Source of the DNA: Hyphomicrobiales bacterium
GTDB taxonomy: Bacteria; Pseudomonadota; Alphaproteobacteria; Rhizobiales; Beijerinckiaceae
DNA: 13,021 nucleotides
Assembly: GCA_028290595.1 (NCBI GenBank)
Contig: JAQGJO010000451.1
Span: forward strand, 1-13,021
Direction: 5' to 3'
The translations under genes and the position numbers were made by a program. How positions within the stretch are numbered: the stretch's first letter is position 1; every line of letters starts with the position of its first letter. Positions 1-6,493 of this stretch are shown here, piece after piece. A model generated the notes under the pieces. The model was not told where the DNA came from. It ran no database searches and saw only the letters and a program-made list of their open reading frames with translations.

Positions 1-150
1 CGGGCCGAACGAAATATTGGGCACGAAATGCCCATCCATAATATCGACATGGACGAGATCGCCGCCGGCTTCCATCACCGCGCGTACATCCTCGCCGAGA
101 TGGGAGAAATCGGCCGCCAGAATGGAAGGCAGGATTTTGAGCGGGCGCAT
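1..150 (-). CDS. rpe: Ribulose-phosphate 3-epimerase, N-terminal part (cut by window start)
   Basis: The 50 visible residues start [20 protein letters not shown] and continue through a [15 protein letters not shown] block to ISFGP. This is the beginning of the TIM-barrel epimerase that interconverts ribulose 5-phosphate and xylulose 5-phosphate in the cytoplasm (pentose phosphate pathway, Calvin cycle). The SILAAD strand and the [12 protein letters not shown] motif, which carries a metal-binding His and the catalytic Asp, are diagnostic of the family. The start is the ATG read from 150 down to 148. It has only a weak GGAA-type ribosome site about 8 bases upstream. The remaining roughly 170 residues lie outside the window. 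The gene sits 115 bp downstream of the Rieske oxygenase on the same strand, but the functions look unrelated, so shared transcription would be incidental. Identification is firm. Confidence 0.93.
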   Translation of the reverse strand, partial: MRPLKILPSILAADFSHLGEDVRAVMEAGGDLVHVDIMDGHFVPNISFGP

Positions 151-265
151 GGCAATCGTTCCGGTGGCAAGGGTTCCTAGATCAGGCGGACAATAGGGCC
201 GTGCCGCATCATGGCAAGACCCCCAGGTCCATTAGACCCGCCGCAATTGCCTTTTTCCGCTGGAT

Positions 266-1318
266 TCAAGCCTCGACGAGCCCCGCCCGTTCCTTCTCGA
301 TCAAGTCGTCCATGATCCGGCGGAACCGCACCGGCCCCGCATCGACCTCCAGAAAAACTGGTTTGCGCTTATCGACGGCGGTGTCGTCCATATTGCGCTG
401 CTGGCCTTCGATCATCACCCGGTCCTGCGCGTCGAAGGCTTCGTGCCGCAGTTCCGACAGCAGCACGCGCAATTCGCTGTCGATCGGCTCGCCCCAGGCG
501 CGTGGATTCTGGCGCACGGCGGCAAAGTGATAGAGCGTCGTGGTTTCCGTTTCCGGCGTCAGGAAATGCGCGCCGAACACGCCGGTGCCTTCGCTGCGCG
601 ATCCACCGGGCGTCGTCGCGCCGGTGTCGTTGAGCAGGCAGCCGGGCAGGTCCCAGCGGATGTCGGCCCAGATGTCGACGGCGGCGCCATCGCGGCGGAA
701 CAGAAGATCGTAAAGCCGCGGCGGCGGCACGGTCCCGTTGAAGCGCGATACTTTCAGCGTAGTGCCGGTCTGCTCCATGTTGATCTTCGCAGCTACCATC
801 TCTTCATTGCCGAGCACGCCTTCATGCAGAATGGTGGCATGGCTGAGATCGAGCAGGTTCTCGGTGATGCGATAGTAATGCGCCTTCATGCGCATCCATT
901 CGCGCTTTGAGACCACGGCAGGATCGGCTGTATCGAACAGGCTGAAGTCCGGAATGTCGGCAGGGTTGCCGGGCCCGTCACCCATCCACACCCAGATCAG
1001 CGTATGCTTCTCGATGGCCGGATAGGACCTGACGCGCGCGCCGGGTGGAATGCGGCCCGAGGCATGCGGGTTGCGCACGCAGGCGCCTTCGCCGTCGAAC
1101 TCGAGGCCGTGATATTGGCAGCGCAGCCTGTCGCCGATGATCTTGCCAAGATGCAGCGGCGCATAGCGATGCGGGCAGGCGTCCGCGAGCGCATGAATAT
1201 CGCCTTGCGAAGAACGATAGAAGACCAGCGGCTCGTCAAGAATGCGTTGCGGCTTGGGCGTGTCGGCGAGGTCTTGCGCCCACATCGCCACATACCAGGC
1301 ATTGCGTAGAAACGGCAT
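266..1318 (-). CDS. Rieske [2Fe-2S] aromatic ring-hydroxylating / O-demethylase oxygenase (VanA/DdmC-like)
   Basis: A 350-residue oxygenase subunit of the VanA/dicamba-monooxygenase type, which uses O2 and electrons from a separate reductase or ferredoxin to hydroxylate or O-demethylate aromatic acids. Seen: Rieske ligands C48-x-H50 and C67-x-x-H70, then the mononuclear-iron motif N154-LL-D157-LS-H160-ATIL-H165. A likely third ligand, an Asp near residue 296-299, lies in the FDAQD block before the IEGQQ segment. From memory, dicamba monooxygenase has N154, D157, H160 and H165 at the same numbers. Start choice: an in-frame ATG exists 18 bases upstream, but GGAGAGG (1324-1330) would lie inside that longer frame, and family members begin like MPFLRNAWYVA. 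No VanB-type reductase or ferredoxin is in the window. The gene is divergent from a TctC-type binding protein, which may supply its substrate. Family is certain; substrate is unknown. Confidence 0.9.
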   Translation of the reverse strand: MPFLRNAWYVAMWAQDLADTPKPQRILDEPLVFYRSSQGDIHALADACPHRYAPLHLGKIIGDRLRCQYHGLEFDGEGACVRNPHASGRIPPGARVRSYPAIEKHTLIWVWMGDGPGNPADIPDFSLFDTADPAVVSKREWMRMKAHYYRITENLLDLSHATILHEGVLGNEEMVAAKINMEQTGTTLKVSRFNGTVPPPRLYDLLFRRDGAAVDIWADIRWDLPGCLLNDTGATTPGGSRSEGTGVFGAHFLTPETETTTLYHFAAVRQNPRAWGEPIDSELRVLLSELRHEAFDAQDRVMIEGQQRNMDDTAVDKRKPVFLEVDAGPVRFRRIMDDLIEKERAGLVEA

Positions 1319-1323
1319 TGCGT

Positions 1324-1330
1324 CCTCTCC
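1324..1330 (-). promoter_or_regulatory. Shine-Dalgarno fixing the Rieske gene start
   Basis: Read on the minus strand this is GGAGAGG, five bases before the ATG at 1318. It falls inside the longer possible frame starting at 1336, so it argues that the upstream ATG is not used. Confidence 0.75.
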
Positions 1331-1360
1331 GTGCACTTAGCGTTTTGACGTATAGTCAGC

Positions 1361-1531
1361 AGAAGCCCTCATCCTGAGGAGCGCCTGAAAGGCGCGTCTC
1401 GAAGACGGGGGCGTCACGCCGCAGTCGTTTAAAACTTGCGGTTCCATCTAACGCCGCTCACCACGATCTCTCACACGCCCCGTCCTTCGAGACGCAACGC
1501 TGGCGCGTTGCTCCTCAGGATGAGGGCTTCT
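1361..1531. repeat. Composite inverted repeat: two palindromic units facing each other
   Basis: The left unit is 1361-1404 (44 bp) and the right unit, inverted, is 1485-1531 (47 bp), separated by 80 bp. Read in the same direction both units start with the same 20 bases, including the small palindrome cctca-tcc-tgagg, and end with the same 9 bases gtctcgaag. Between these constant parts the core differs but is a perfect hairpin each time: gcgcct-gaa-aggcgc on the left and gcaacgc-gcca-gcgttgc on the right. I recall repeats of this form (CCTCATCCTGAGG, hairpin, GTCTCGAAG) as numerous in Bradyrhizobium and Rhodopseudomonas relatives. The left unit starts only about 40 bp upstream of the Rieske ATG, so it may overlap that gene's promoter or leader. 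Confidence 0.85.
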
Positions 1532-1659
1532 GGGTGCATGTTACCGGTTGCAATCAACTATTCGGTGGCCATGAGGCATTTATCAGTCAGGCTAGGTAGG
1601 AGTTTCGCTGTCGTAAAGCGCCTGCGAGCAGCTTGCTCACAGTGCGATACGATATTTTG

Positions 1660-1710
1660 CAGGCATGGCTTTGTCCGGGTCTGGCGCTACCGCTGAGCCA
1701 TGCTAGCCTG
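1660..1710. promoter_or_regulatory. Imperfect dyad upstream of tctC-like gene (possible operator or leader structure)
   Basis: GCATGGCT at 1663-1670 is mirrored by AGCCATGC at 1696-1703. With a 3-base bulge the pairing extends to cag/ctg on the outside (cagGCATGGCT versus AGCCATGC-tag-CCTG). It ends about 30 bp before the start codon of the binding-protein gene. It could be a regulator site or a 5'-leader stem with a 25-base loop, or a decayed palindromic repeat. The sequence shows the dyad only; function is inference. Confidence 0.35.
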
Positions 1711-1730
1711 ACGCCAGTAACGGTTGACCT

Positions 1731-1737
1731 GGGAGGG
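1731..1737 (+). promoter_or_regulatory. Shine-Dalgarno of first TctC gene
   Basis: GGGAGGG sits three bases before the ATG at 1741. It supports that start over an in-frame codon 108 bases further upstream, which would add residues ahead of an otherwise typical signal peptide. Confidence 0.7.
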
Positions 1738-1740
1738 ATC

Positions 1741-2721
1741 ATGATCGTCAGGGCATTGGCACTCGCGTGCGCAGGTTTTTCATTTGCGTCTGTCGCGTCT
1801 GCGCAAACTGCGTCCACCTGGCCGCAACGTACAGTCACGCTGATCGTCTCGCAGGCGGCGGGCGCCAGCCCCGATGTGATGGCGCGGCTTATCGCCGACA
1901 AGCTGAGCAGGGAGCTCAATCAAGGCGTCATCGTCGAGAACAAGCCTGGCGGCGGCAATGTCGTTGGCGCGGTCGCGGCTGCGCGCGCGGCGCCCGATGG
2001 GCAGACATTCTTCTTCGCCACATCGGCGGCGCTCGCCAACAATGTCTTCATGATGAAAGACCTGCCCTACGATCCGGTGAAGGATTTCGCGCCGGTGGCG
2101 CTGGTGACGCGTAGCAATCAGGTGATCGTGACGACACCCGACCTGCCGGTGAAAACTCTGTCCGAGCTTGTCGCGCTGGAGAAAGCCTCGCCGGGCAAAT
2201 ATTCGCTTGGCGTCGACGGTCCCCGCAATCTTGCCGGCGTCACCGCGCAAGCCTTGAACAAGCGCACCGGCACGACATTCGTTCTGGTGCCTTATCCCAA
2301 TATCAACAATGCGGTTCAGGATACGATCGCCGGGCGGTTGCAGGTCGGCGTGTTCTCCGTGTCGATCGTCGAAGCGCAGATCCGCGCCGGCACGATGCGC
2401 GCCATCGCCATGGCCTCGGCCAAGCGCGTCTCCGCCTTTCCAGATCTGCCGGCGGCGGGCGAGACCATCCCCGGTTTCGATTTCGCCGGCTGGTTCATGC
2501 TGATGGCGCCCACCGGCACGCCAACCGACATCATCACCAAGATGAACGCCGCGATCGATCGTGCCACGCGCGACAGCCAAGTGCGCGAAATGGCGCCCAA
2601 GCTCGGCTTCGACATCAATCCCGCAGGAGTCGGTTCGCCCAAGGACGCGGCGAACTTCCTTGGCGAACAGCTCGCTCTGTGGGAAAAGACCACCAAGGAA
2701 CTGGGGATCGAACAGCAATAG
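1741..2721 (+). CDS. Tripartite tricarboxylate transporter (TctC/Bug) family periplasmic binding protein 1
   Basis: A 326-residue exported solute-binding protein of the Bug/TctC family. It starts with a Sec signal peptide (MIVRALALACAGFSFASVASA, predicted cut after ASA at about residue 21). The mature part opens with WPQRTVTLIV, followed by a ligand-binding loop SQAAGASPDVMARLIADKL, then VIVENKPGGGNVVGA, APDGQT and LPYDPVKDFAPV. These are the usual family blocks in the usual order, and the length is normal. Such proteins bind carboxylated organic ligands in the periplasm and either feed TctAB permeases or act in sensing. No TctA or TctB gene is in the window, so this is an orphan. The start at 1741 is fixed by GGGAGGG and the signal peptide. 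The LysR gene begins 7 bp after its stop, so the two are almost surely cotranscribed. Ligand unknown. Confidence 0.9.
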   Translation: MIVRALALACAGFSFASVASAQTASTWPQRTVTLIVSQAAGASPDVMARLIADKLSRELNQGVIVENKPGGGNVVGAVAAARAAPDGQTFFFATSAALANNVFMMKDLPYDPVKDFAPVALVTRSNQVIVTTPDLPVKTLSELVALEKASPGKYSLGVDGPRNLAGVTAQALNKRTGTTFVLVPYPNINNAVQDTIAGRLQVGVFSVSIVEAQIRAGTMRAIAMASAKRVSAFPDLPAAGETIPGFDFAGWFMLMAPTGTPTDIITKMNAAIDRATRDSQVREMAPKLGFDINPAGVGSPKDAANFLGEQLALWEKTTKELGIEQQ

Positions 2722-2728
2722 TGAGGAG

Positions 2729-3649
2729 ATGGAGCCACGATATCTGCGACAACTGGCGGAAATCGTCGAACTGGGCTCGCTGTCGCGCGCCGCAGAGGCG
2801 CTCCATCTTACCCAGCCCACGCTCAGCCGTAATATGAAAAGCCTGGAGGCGCATGTCGGTGCGCCTCTGCTGAAGCGCGGCCGCTATGGCGTCTCCCCCA
2901 CGGTGATCGGCGCGGCGCTGGCGCGCCAGGGGCGCATGATCCGCGATGCCATGGCGCAAGCGGAAGGTGACGTTGAGCAGTGGCGGCAAGGACAGGATGG
3001 CAAGCTGCGTGTTGCCATCGGCGCCATGCTGGCGCGCTCGATCGTGCCCGGGTTCGTCAGCCATATCCTGCGCTCGAAATGGAATGTCGGCCTGCGCATT
3101 TCCGTCGACGGCGCCGAGCGACTGCTCGACCGATTGCGGCGTGCCGAACTCGATGTGGTGCTGTCCCCGACGCAGATCCATTATGCGGCCGATGATCTGA
3201 TTCAGGATTTCATGTTCGAGGATCATATCGGCCTGTTCGCCAGCCACAGGCATCCGCTGGCGCGCCGCCGTCTGGTGAGTGCGGACGATCTCGCCGCAGC
3301 CACCTGGGCGACGGTGGGTGTTCTGTCGGGCGCGCGCGACACGACGCGGGAAATTCTGTCTCGCGTCGGCGTCGATGGCACTCGGACGGCGATCGAATTT
3401 TCCGGCGATATTTCGATGGCGCTCAATCTGGTCGATAGCGGCGCTTATCTGATGGCAGCGCCGAGTTTCCTGATGCGCCATCTCGATGATCCCAGGCGCT
3501 TCGTCGAACTGCCGTTCAAGGCCGAGATGCCACGCCGGGATGTGGCGATGTGGCGGCGTCAGGACATGAAGGACCATCCGCTGATCGATGAGTTCAAGGG
3601 GCGTTTCCAGGCCTACGTCCGAGGCCTCACCGACAGTCGCCCCGCCTAA
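2729..3649 (+). CDS. LysR-family transcriptional regulator
   Basis: A 306-residue LysR-type regulator. Residues 1-60 form the winged helix-turn-helix (YLRQLAEIVELGSLSRAAEA, then LTQPTLSRNMKSLEAHVGAPLLKRG), followed by a linker helix and a periplasmic-binding-like effector domain from about residue 90 (GKLRVAIGAMLARSIVPGF, later DVVLSP and GLFASHRHPLA). The ATG at 2729 is preceded by GTGAGGAG with almost no spacer. A much longer in-frame extension upstream would run inside the preceding gene and lacks family similarity. It lies between two TctC genes in the same direction, 7 bp after the first and 99 bp before the second. That position suggests it controls the flanking genes in response to an aromatic or carboxylate ligand, which is inference. 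LysR genes are more often divergent from their target, so this sandwiched placement is somewhat unusual. Confidence 0.9.
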   Translation: MEPRYLRQLAEIVELGSLSRAAEALHLTQPTLSRNMKSLEAHVGAPLLKRGRYGVSPTVIGAALARQGRMIRDAMAQAEGDVEQWRQGQDGKLRVAIGAMLARSIVPGFVSHILRSKWNVGLRISVDGAERLLDRLRRAELDVVLSPTQIHYAADDLIQDFMFEDHIGLFASHRHPLARRRLVSADDLAAATWATVGVLSGARDTTREILSRVGVDGTRTAIEFSGDISMALNLVDSGAYLMAAPSFLMRHLDDPRRFVELPFKAEMPRRDVAMWRRQDMKDHPLIDEFKGRFQAYVRGLTDSRPA

Positions 3650-3669
3650 GATATACGTTTTTGGTATGA

Positions 3670-3699
3670 TTGACGTGATTATTGTTGTTTTCGAATAAA
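3670..3699 (+). promoter_or_regulatory. Candidate sigma-70 promoter for second TctC-sulfatase run
   Basis: The 99-bp gap after lysR is much more AT-rich than its surroundings. TTGACG (3670-3675), an 18-base spacer and AATAAA (3694-3699) make a plausible -35/-10 pair about 50 bp before the start codon at 3749. This is a match by eye only. Confidence 0.4.
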
Positions 3700-3748
3700 T
3701 AAAATCCCCCCACACTCTCCGTTCAAACAGGGACTGGGGAGAGCAAGG

Positions 3749-4723
3749 ATGATGATGCCAAAAATCGCCGCGGCCATGGTCTGGCTGGCGGGTTCCCTGG
3801 CCGTTGCCGCGCAGTCGCCACTTGAGCAGATTCCACCAGGCCCGATCACAATCATCGTGCCGCTGGCGCCCGGCGGCCCTGCCGACGCCATCGCCCGCAT
3901 TCTGGGCGAGCGTCTGGGCCGGAACATCAAGCGCTCGATCATCGTCGAGAATCGCACCGGCGCCGCCGGCAATGTCGGCGCCTCCTTCGTCGCCAAATCG
4001 GCGCCTGATGGGCTGACCTGGCTCTTCTGTCCGGACTCGATCGTGACCGTGAATCCGCTTGTTTATAAATCGCAGGGGTTCGATGCGGTCACCGATCTTA
4101 TCCCTGTCGCCAAGGTCGGCCAGAACCTCCTGCTGCTCGCCGTCAACGCCAAGACCGTTCCGGTCACAAGCTTCAAGGAACTGGTTGAGTACGGCAAAAG
4201 CCACGACCTGAATTTCGGCTCGGCCGGCATCGGCTCGCCGGGCCATCTGGCGCTCGAATATCTCAAGATGGTGAGCAGTCTACGCGCCGTTCATGTGCCC
4301 TATCGTGGTGCGGCCCTGGCTTTGCAGGATCTGCTCGCCGGCAATATTCAGGCGAGCTTCATCACCGCGGGTGTTCTTATTCCGCATGTGAATTCGGGCG
4401 CGCTGCGGGCGCTGGCGGTGTCGGCGAACGAACGCGTCCGCTTCGTGCCCGACGTGCCGACAGCGGAAGAAGCGGGCATCAAGGGCTTCGAGGCGCGCTT
4501 CGTCAATTACATGTTCGCGCCAAAGGGGATGAAGCCGGAATTGCGTTCAGCCTTCGGCAATGCCGTTCTGGAAGCGTTGAAAAATCCCGAGGTGGGCGCC
4601 CGCATCGAACAGCAGGCGACGGACCCGATCGGCGGCGACGAAGCCTCGTCTATCGCCCAGATTGCGCGCGACCGCCAGAAATGGAGTGAGGTCATCGCCA
4701 AAGCTGGTATGAAGATGGAATAA
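3749..4723 (+). CDS. Tripartite tricarboxylate transporter (TctC/Bug) family periplasmic binding protein 2
   Basis: A 324-residue exported binding protein of the same family as the gene at 1741 but clearly diverged from it. After a signal peptide ending near AVAA (about residue 21), it shows ITIIVPLAPGGPADAIARIL, the classic ligand loop with APGGPAD, then IIVENRTGAAGNVGA, SAPDGLT, a HVPYRGAALALQDLLAGNIQ block and SGALRALAVSANERVRFVPD. Three ATG codons occur in a row at the start (3749, 3752, 3755). GGGGAGAG at 3736-3743 fits the first, while AAGG at 3745-3748 could serve the third, so the exact start is uncertain by two residues. An 8-bp stem-loop and then a sulfatase-family gene follow at once, so the ligand may be the ester that the hydrolase cleaves (inference). 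No TctA/TctB partner is nearby. Confidence 0.9.
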   Translation: MMMPKIAAAMVWLAGSLAVAAQSPLEQIPPGPITIIVPLAPGGPADAIARILGERLGRNIKRSIIVENRTGAAGNVGASFVAKSAPDGLTWLFCPDSIVTVNPLVYKSQGFDAVTDLIPVAKVGQNLLLLAVNAKTVPVTSFKELVEYGKSHDLNFGSAGIGSPGHLALEYLKMVSSLRAVHVPYRGAALALQDLLAGNIQASFITAGVLIPHVNSGALRALAVSANERVRFVPDVPTAEEAGIKGFEARFVNYMFAPKGMKPELRSAFGNAVLEALKNPEVGARIEQQATDPIGGDEASSIAQIARDRQKWSEVIAKAGMKME

Positions 4724-4726
4724 TGC

Positions 4727-4745
4727 GGATCGCCGTTGGCGATCC
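4727..4745 (+). other. Intercistronic stem-loop between TctC and sulfatase genes
   Basis: GGATCGCC (4727-4734), loop GTT, GGCGATCC (4738-4745): a perfect 8-bp GC-rich stem starting 3 bases after the stop codon. There is no T-run after it, so it is unlikely to be an efficient intrinsic terminator. Stems in this position often protect the 3' end of a binding-protein message and allow higher expression of that gene than of those downstream. Confidence 0.6.
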
Positions 4746-4785
4746 ACCTGAGAAGACGACCGGAAACGCTCTTACGAGGTCTTAA

Positions 4786-6348
4786 ATGTCGCGTCCCAAC
4801 TTTCTGTTTTTCATCACCGACCAGCAGCGCGCCGACTATCTCGGCTGCGCCGGCCACCCCATCGTCAAGACGCCGCATATCGACAGCATCGCCGCTACCG
4901 GCACGCGCTTCGACAGGTTCTATGTGGCGTCACCCGTGTGCATGCCCAATCGCGCCTCCTTGCTGACCGGCCGTTATCCAACGGCGCACGGCCTGCGGCA
5001 CAATGGTTGCGACCTATCGTATCGGGCCAACACATTCACCGATGTGTTGCGCGCCGGCGGCTACAAGACCGCGCTCATCGGCAAGAGCCATGTGCAACCG
5101 ATGACCGGCATCGATGCGCAGAAGCGCTACAAGCCTGACGACATCGGCGCCGTCAAGGAAGCCTGGAAGGACGATCCGGCCGACTACGACAACGAAGACC
5201 CGTCGCGCTATAAGAGCAACGAGCTCTACGAGTTCAAGCTGCCCTACTACGGCTATGACCACGTCGACATGGTCACCGGTCATGGAGACCAGTGCAACGG
5301 TCACTATTATCAATGGCTGCGGTCGAAGACCAATCAGGCCGACATCTGGCGCGACCACAAGAACCAGCTCGCGCATGATTACGTCTGCCCGCAGGCGATC
5401 CGTACGCCGATCCCTGAAGAGCTCTATCCGACCTCCTTCATTCGCGATCGCGCCGTCGATTATATCGAGAGCACGAAGAACGACGATCAGCCGTTCTTCG
5501 CCTTCGTGTCGTTTCCCGATCCGCATCATCCATTCACGCCGCCCGGCAAATACTGGGACATGTACGACCCGAAGGATTTTCATCCGCGTCTGCCCTATGA
5601 GGCGCACAAGAATCCGACGCCGCCGATGCGCTGGCTGCACGAGCGCTGGCAGGAGGGCAAGCGGATGGCCACTTCGCAGGAGGCCTTCATGGCCGACGAG
5701 CGCGAAACCCGCGAGGCGATGGCTTTGTCCTGCGGCATGATCACGATGATCGACGACGCCATCGGCACGGTGATCGATGCGCTCAAGGCCTCGGGCAAGT
5801 ATGAGAACACGGTGATTGTGTTCAATTCCGATCACGGCGATTATCTCGGCGACTTCAACCTGATGTTGAAGGGCGCCATCATGCTCGACTCGATCAACCG
5901 TGTGTCCTTCATCTGGTCGGACCCGCAGGACCGCGCGCCGCGCCTGTCGCATGCTCTGTCCTCGACGGTCGATCTGGCGCCCACCATCATCGAACGCGCC
6001 GGGCTGAAACCCTATTGGGGCATTCAGGGCAAGAGCCTGGTGGGCAACATCGCTGGCTCGCACGATCTGCGCGACGGTCTGGTGGTCGAATACGAGGACA
6101 CGCAGCCGCGCATGGGCTTCGAGACGTCCGCCGTGGTGCGCACCCTGATCACCGCCGACCATCGCCTCACCCTCTACAAGGGCCTGACCTGGGGCGAGCT
6201 TTACGATCGCCGCGCGGACCCGGACGAGACCCACAATCTGTGGGATGACGCCGGTTCTGCGGCGGTGCGTGCGCGGCTGACGGAGCAACTCCTGCAGGAA
6301 CTGCTCGAAAACGTCGACAAGAGCCCGCATGCCCGCCGGAGAGCATAG
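4786..6348 (+). CDS. Sulfatase / phosphonate monoester hydrolase family enzyme (formylglycine type, cytoplasmic)
   Basis: A 520-residue alkaline-phosphatase-superfamily hydrolase. Active-site residues visible in order are D12-Q13 (FFITDQQRAD), C52-M-P-N-R56 in the signature PVCMPNRASLLTGRYPTAHG, K100 and H102 (GKSH), H247 (FPDPHHPF), D349-H350 (NSDHGD) and K362 (LKGA). In this family C52 of the C-x-P-x-R motif is oxidised to formylglycine, the nucleophile, and the Asp/His set binds a divalent metal. Likely reactions are hydrolysis of sulfate esters or phosphonate/phosphate mono- or diesters. There is no signal peptide, as in choline sulfatase and phosphonate monoester hydrolases, so the substrate must be imported. 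GAGG at 4776-4779 fixes the start. The gene lies between a TctC-type binding protein and an MFS carrier. No formylglycine-generating enzyme is in the window. Superfamily is firm; substrate is open. Confidence 0.88.
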   Translation: MSRPNFLFFITDQQRADYLGCAGHPIVKTPHIDSIAATGTRFDRFYVASPVCMPNRASLLTGRYPTAHGLRHNGCDLSYRANTFTDVLRAGGYKTALIGKSHVQPMTGIDAQKRYKPDDIGAVKEAWKDDPADYDNEDPSRYKSNELYEFKLPYYGYDHVDMVTGHGDQCNGHYYQWLRSKTNQADIWRDHKNQLAHDYVCPQAIRTPIPEELYPTSFIRDRAVDYIESTKNDDQPFFAFVSFPDPHHPFTPPGKYWDMYDPKDFHPRLPYEAHKNPTPPMRWLHERWQEGKRMATSQEAFMADERETREAMALSCGMITMIDDAIGTVIDALKASGKYENTVIVFNSDHGDYLGDFNLMLKGAIMLDSINRVSFIWSDPQDRAPRLSHALSSTVDLAPTIIERAGLKPYWGIQGKSLVGNIAGSHDLRDGLVVEYEDTQPRMGFETSAVVRTLITADHRLTLYKGLTWGELYDRRADPDETHNLWDDAGSAAVRARLTEQLLQELLENVDKSPHARRRA

Positions 6349-6365
6349 GCAAGGGCATAGGTCAT

Positions 6366-6388
6366 GCAAAATCGCGCTGCGATTTTGC
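6366..6388 (+). other. Intercistronic stem-loop between sulfatase and MFS genes
   Basis: GCAAAATCGC (6366-6375), loop GCT, GCGATTTTGC (6379-6388): a perfect 10-bp stem 17 bases after the sulfatase stop. It is followed on the plus strand by a run of A rather than T, so a standard Rho-independent terminator is not supported. It may be a partial terminator, an RNA-processing or stability element, or a short mobile palindrome. Confidence 0.6.
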
Positions 6389-6493
6389 GAAAAAATGTCG
6401 TATGCAGCCTATGAATTGAGAATGGCCTCTTTTCTGGCTGGATGATTCTGCGTGGCCGGGCATTCTGTGTCCGGACATGCTCCTGTGGAAAAA

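Larger units (their letters stand above)
1319..1740. other. 422-bp divergent intergenic region with repeats, no gene
   Basis: This stretch separates the minus-strand Rieske gene from the plus-strand TctC gene and must hold both promoters. It contains the paired inverted repeat at 1361-1404 and 1485-1531 and a separate dyad at 1660-1710. The short open frames across it have no ribosome site or recognisable protein and run through the repeats, so I read them as chance. I could not assign a -35/-10 pair with confidence. Confidence 0.7.

Noticed and set aside
1361..1531. Inverted repeats as the ends of an insertion sequence
   Set aside because: Only 80 bp lie between the arms and no transposase is encoded. 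The internal hairpins fit paired palindromic repeats better.
1436..1696. Small plus-strand frame in the divergent intergenic region
   Set aside because: It reads through the inverted repeat unit, lacks a ribosome site and has no recognisable protein.
1724..1740. TTGACC as a -35 promoter box
   Set aside because: It lies directly against the ribosome site and start codon at 1741, leaving no room for a -10 element and leader.
2615..4246. 543-codon open frame on the minus strand
   Set aside because: It runs antisense through lysR, an AT-rich intergenic gap and a TctC gene, all of which have clear family motifs on the plus strand. The antisense translation shows no domain and is typical of high-GC mirror frames.
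5014..6369. 451-codon minus-strand frame opposite the sulfatase
   Set aside because: The plus-strand sulfatase has a complete set of active-site residues. The opposite frame gives arginine/valine/histidine-rich sequence without motifs or ribosome site.
6366..6388. 10-bp stem as a classical Rho-independent terminator
   Set aside because: The plus strand continues with A residues, not T, so the required U-tract is missing. Listed as a stem-loop of unknown role instead.
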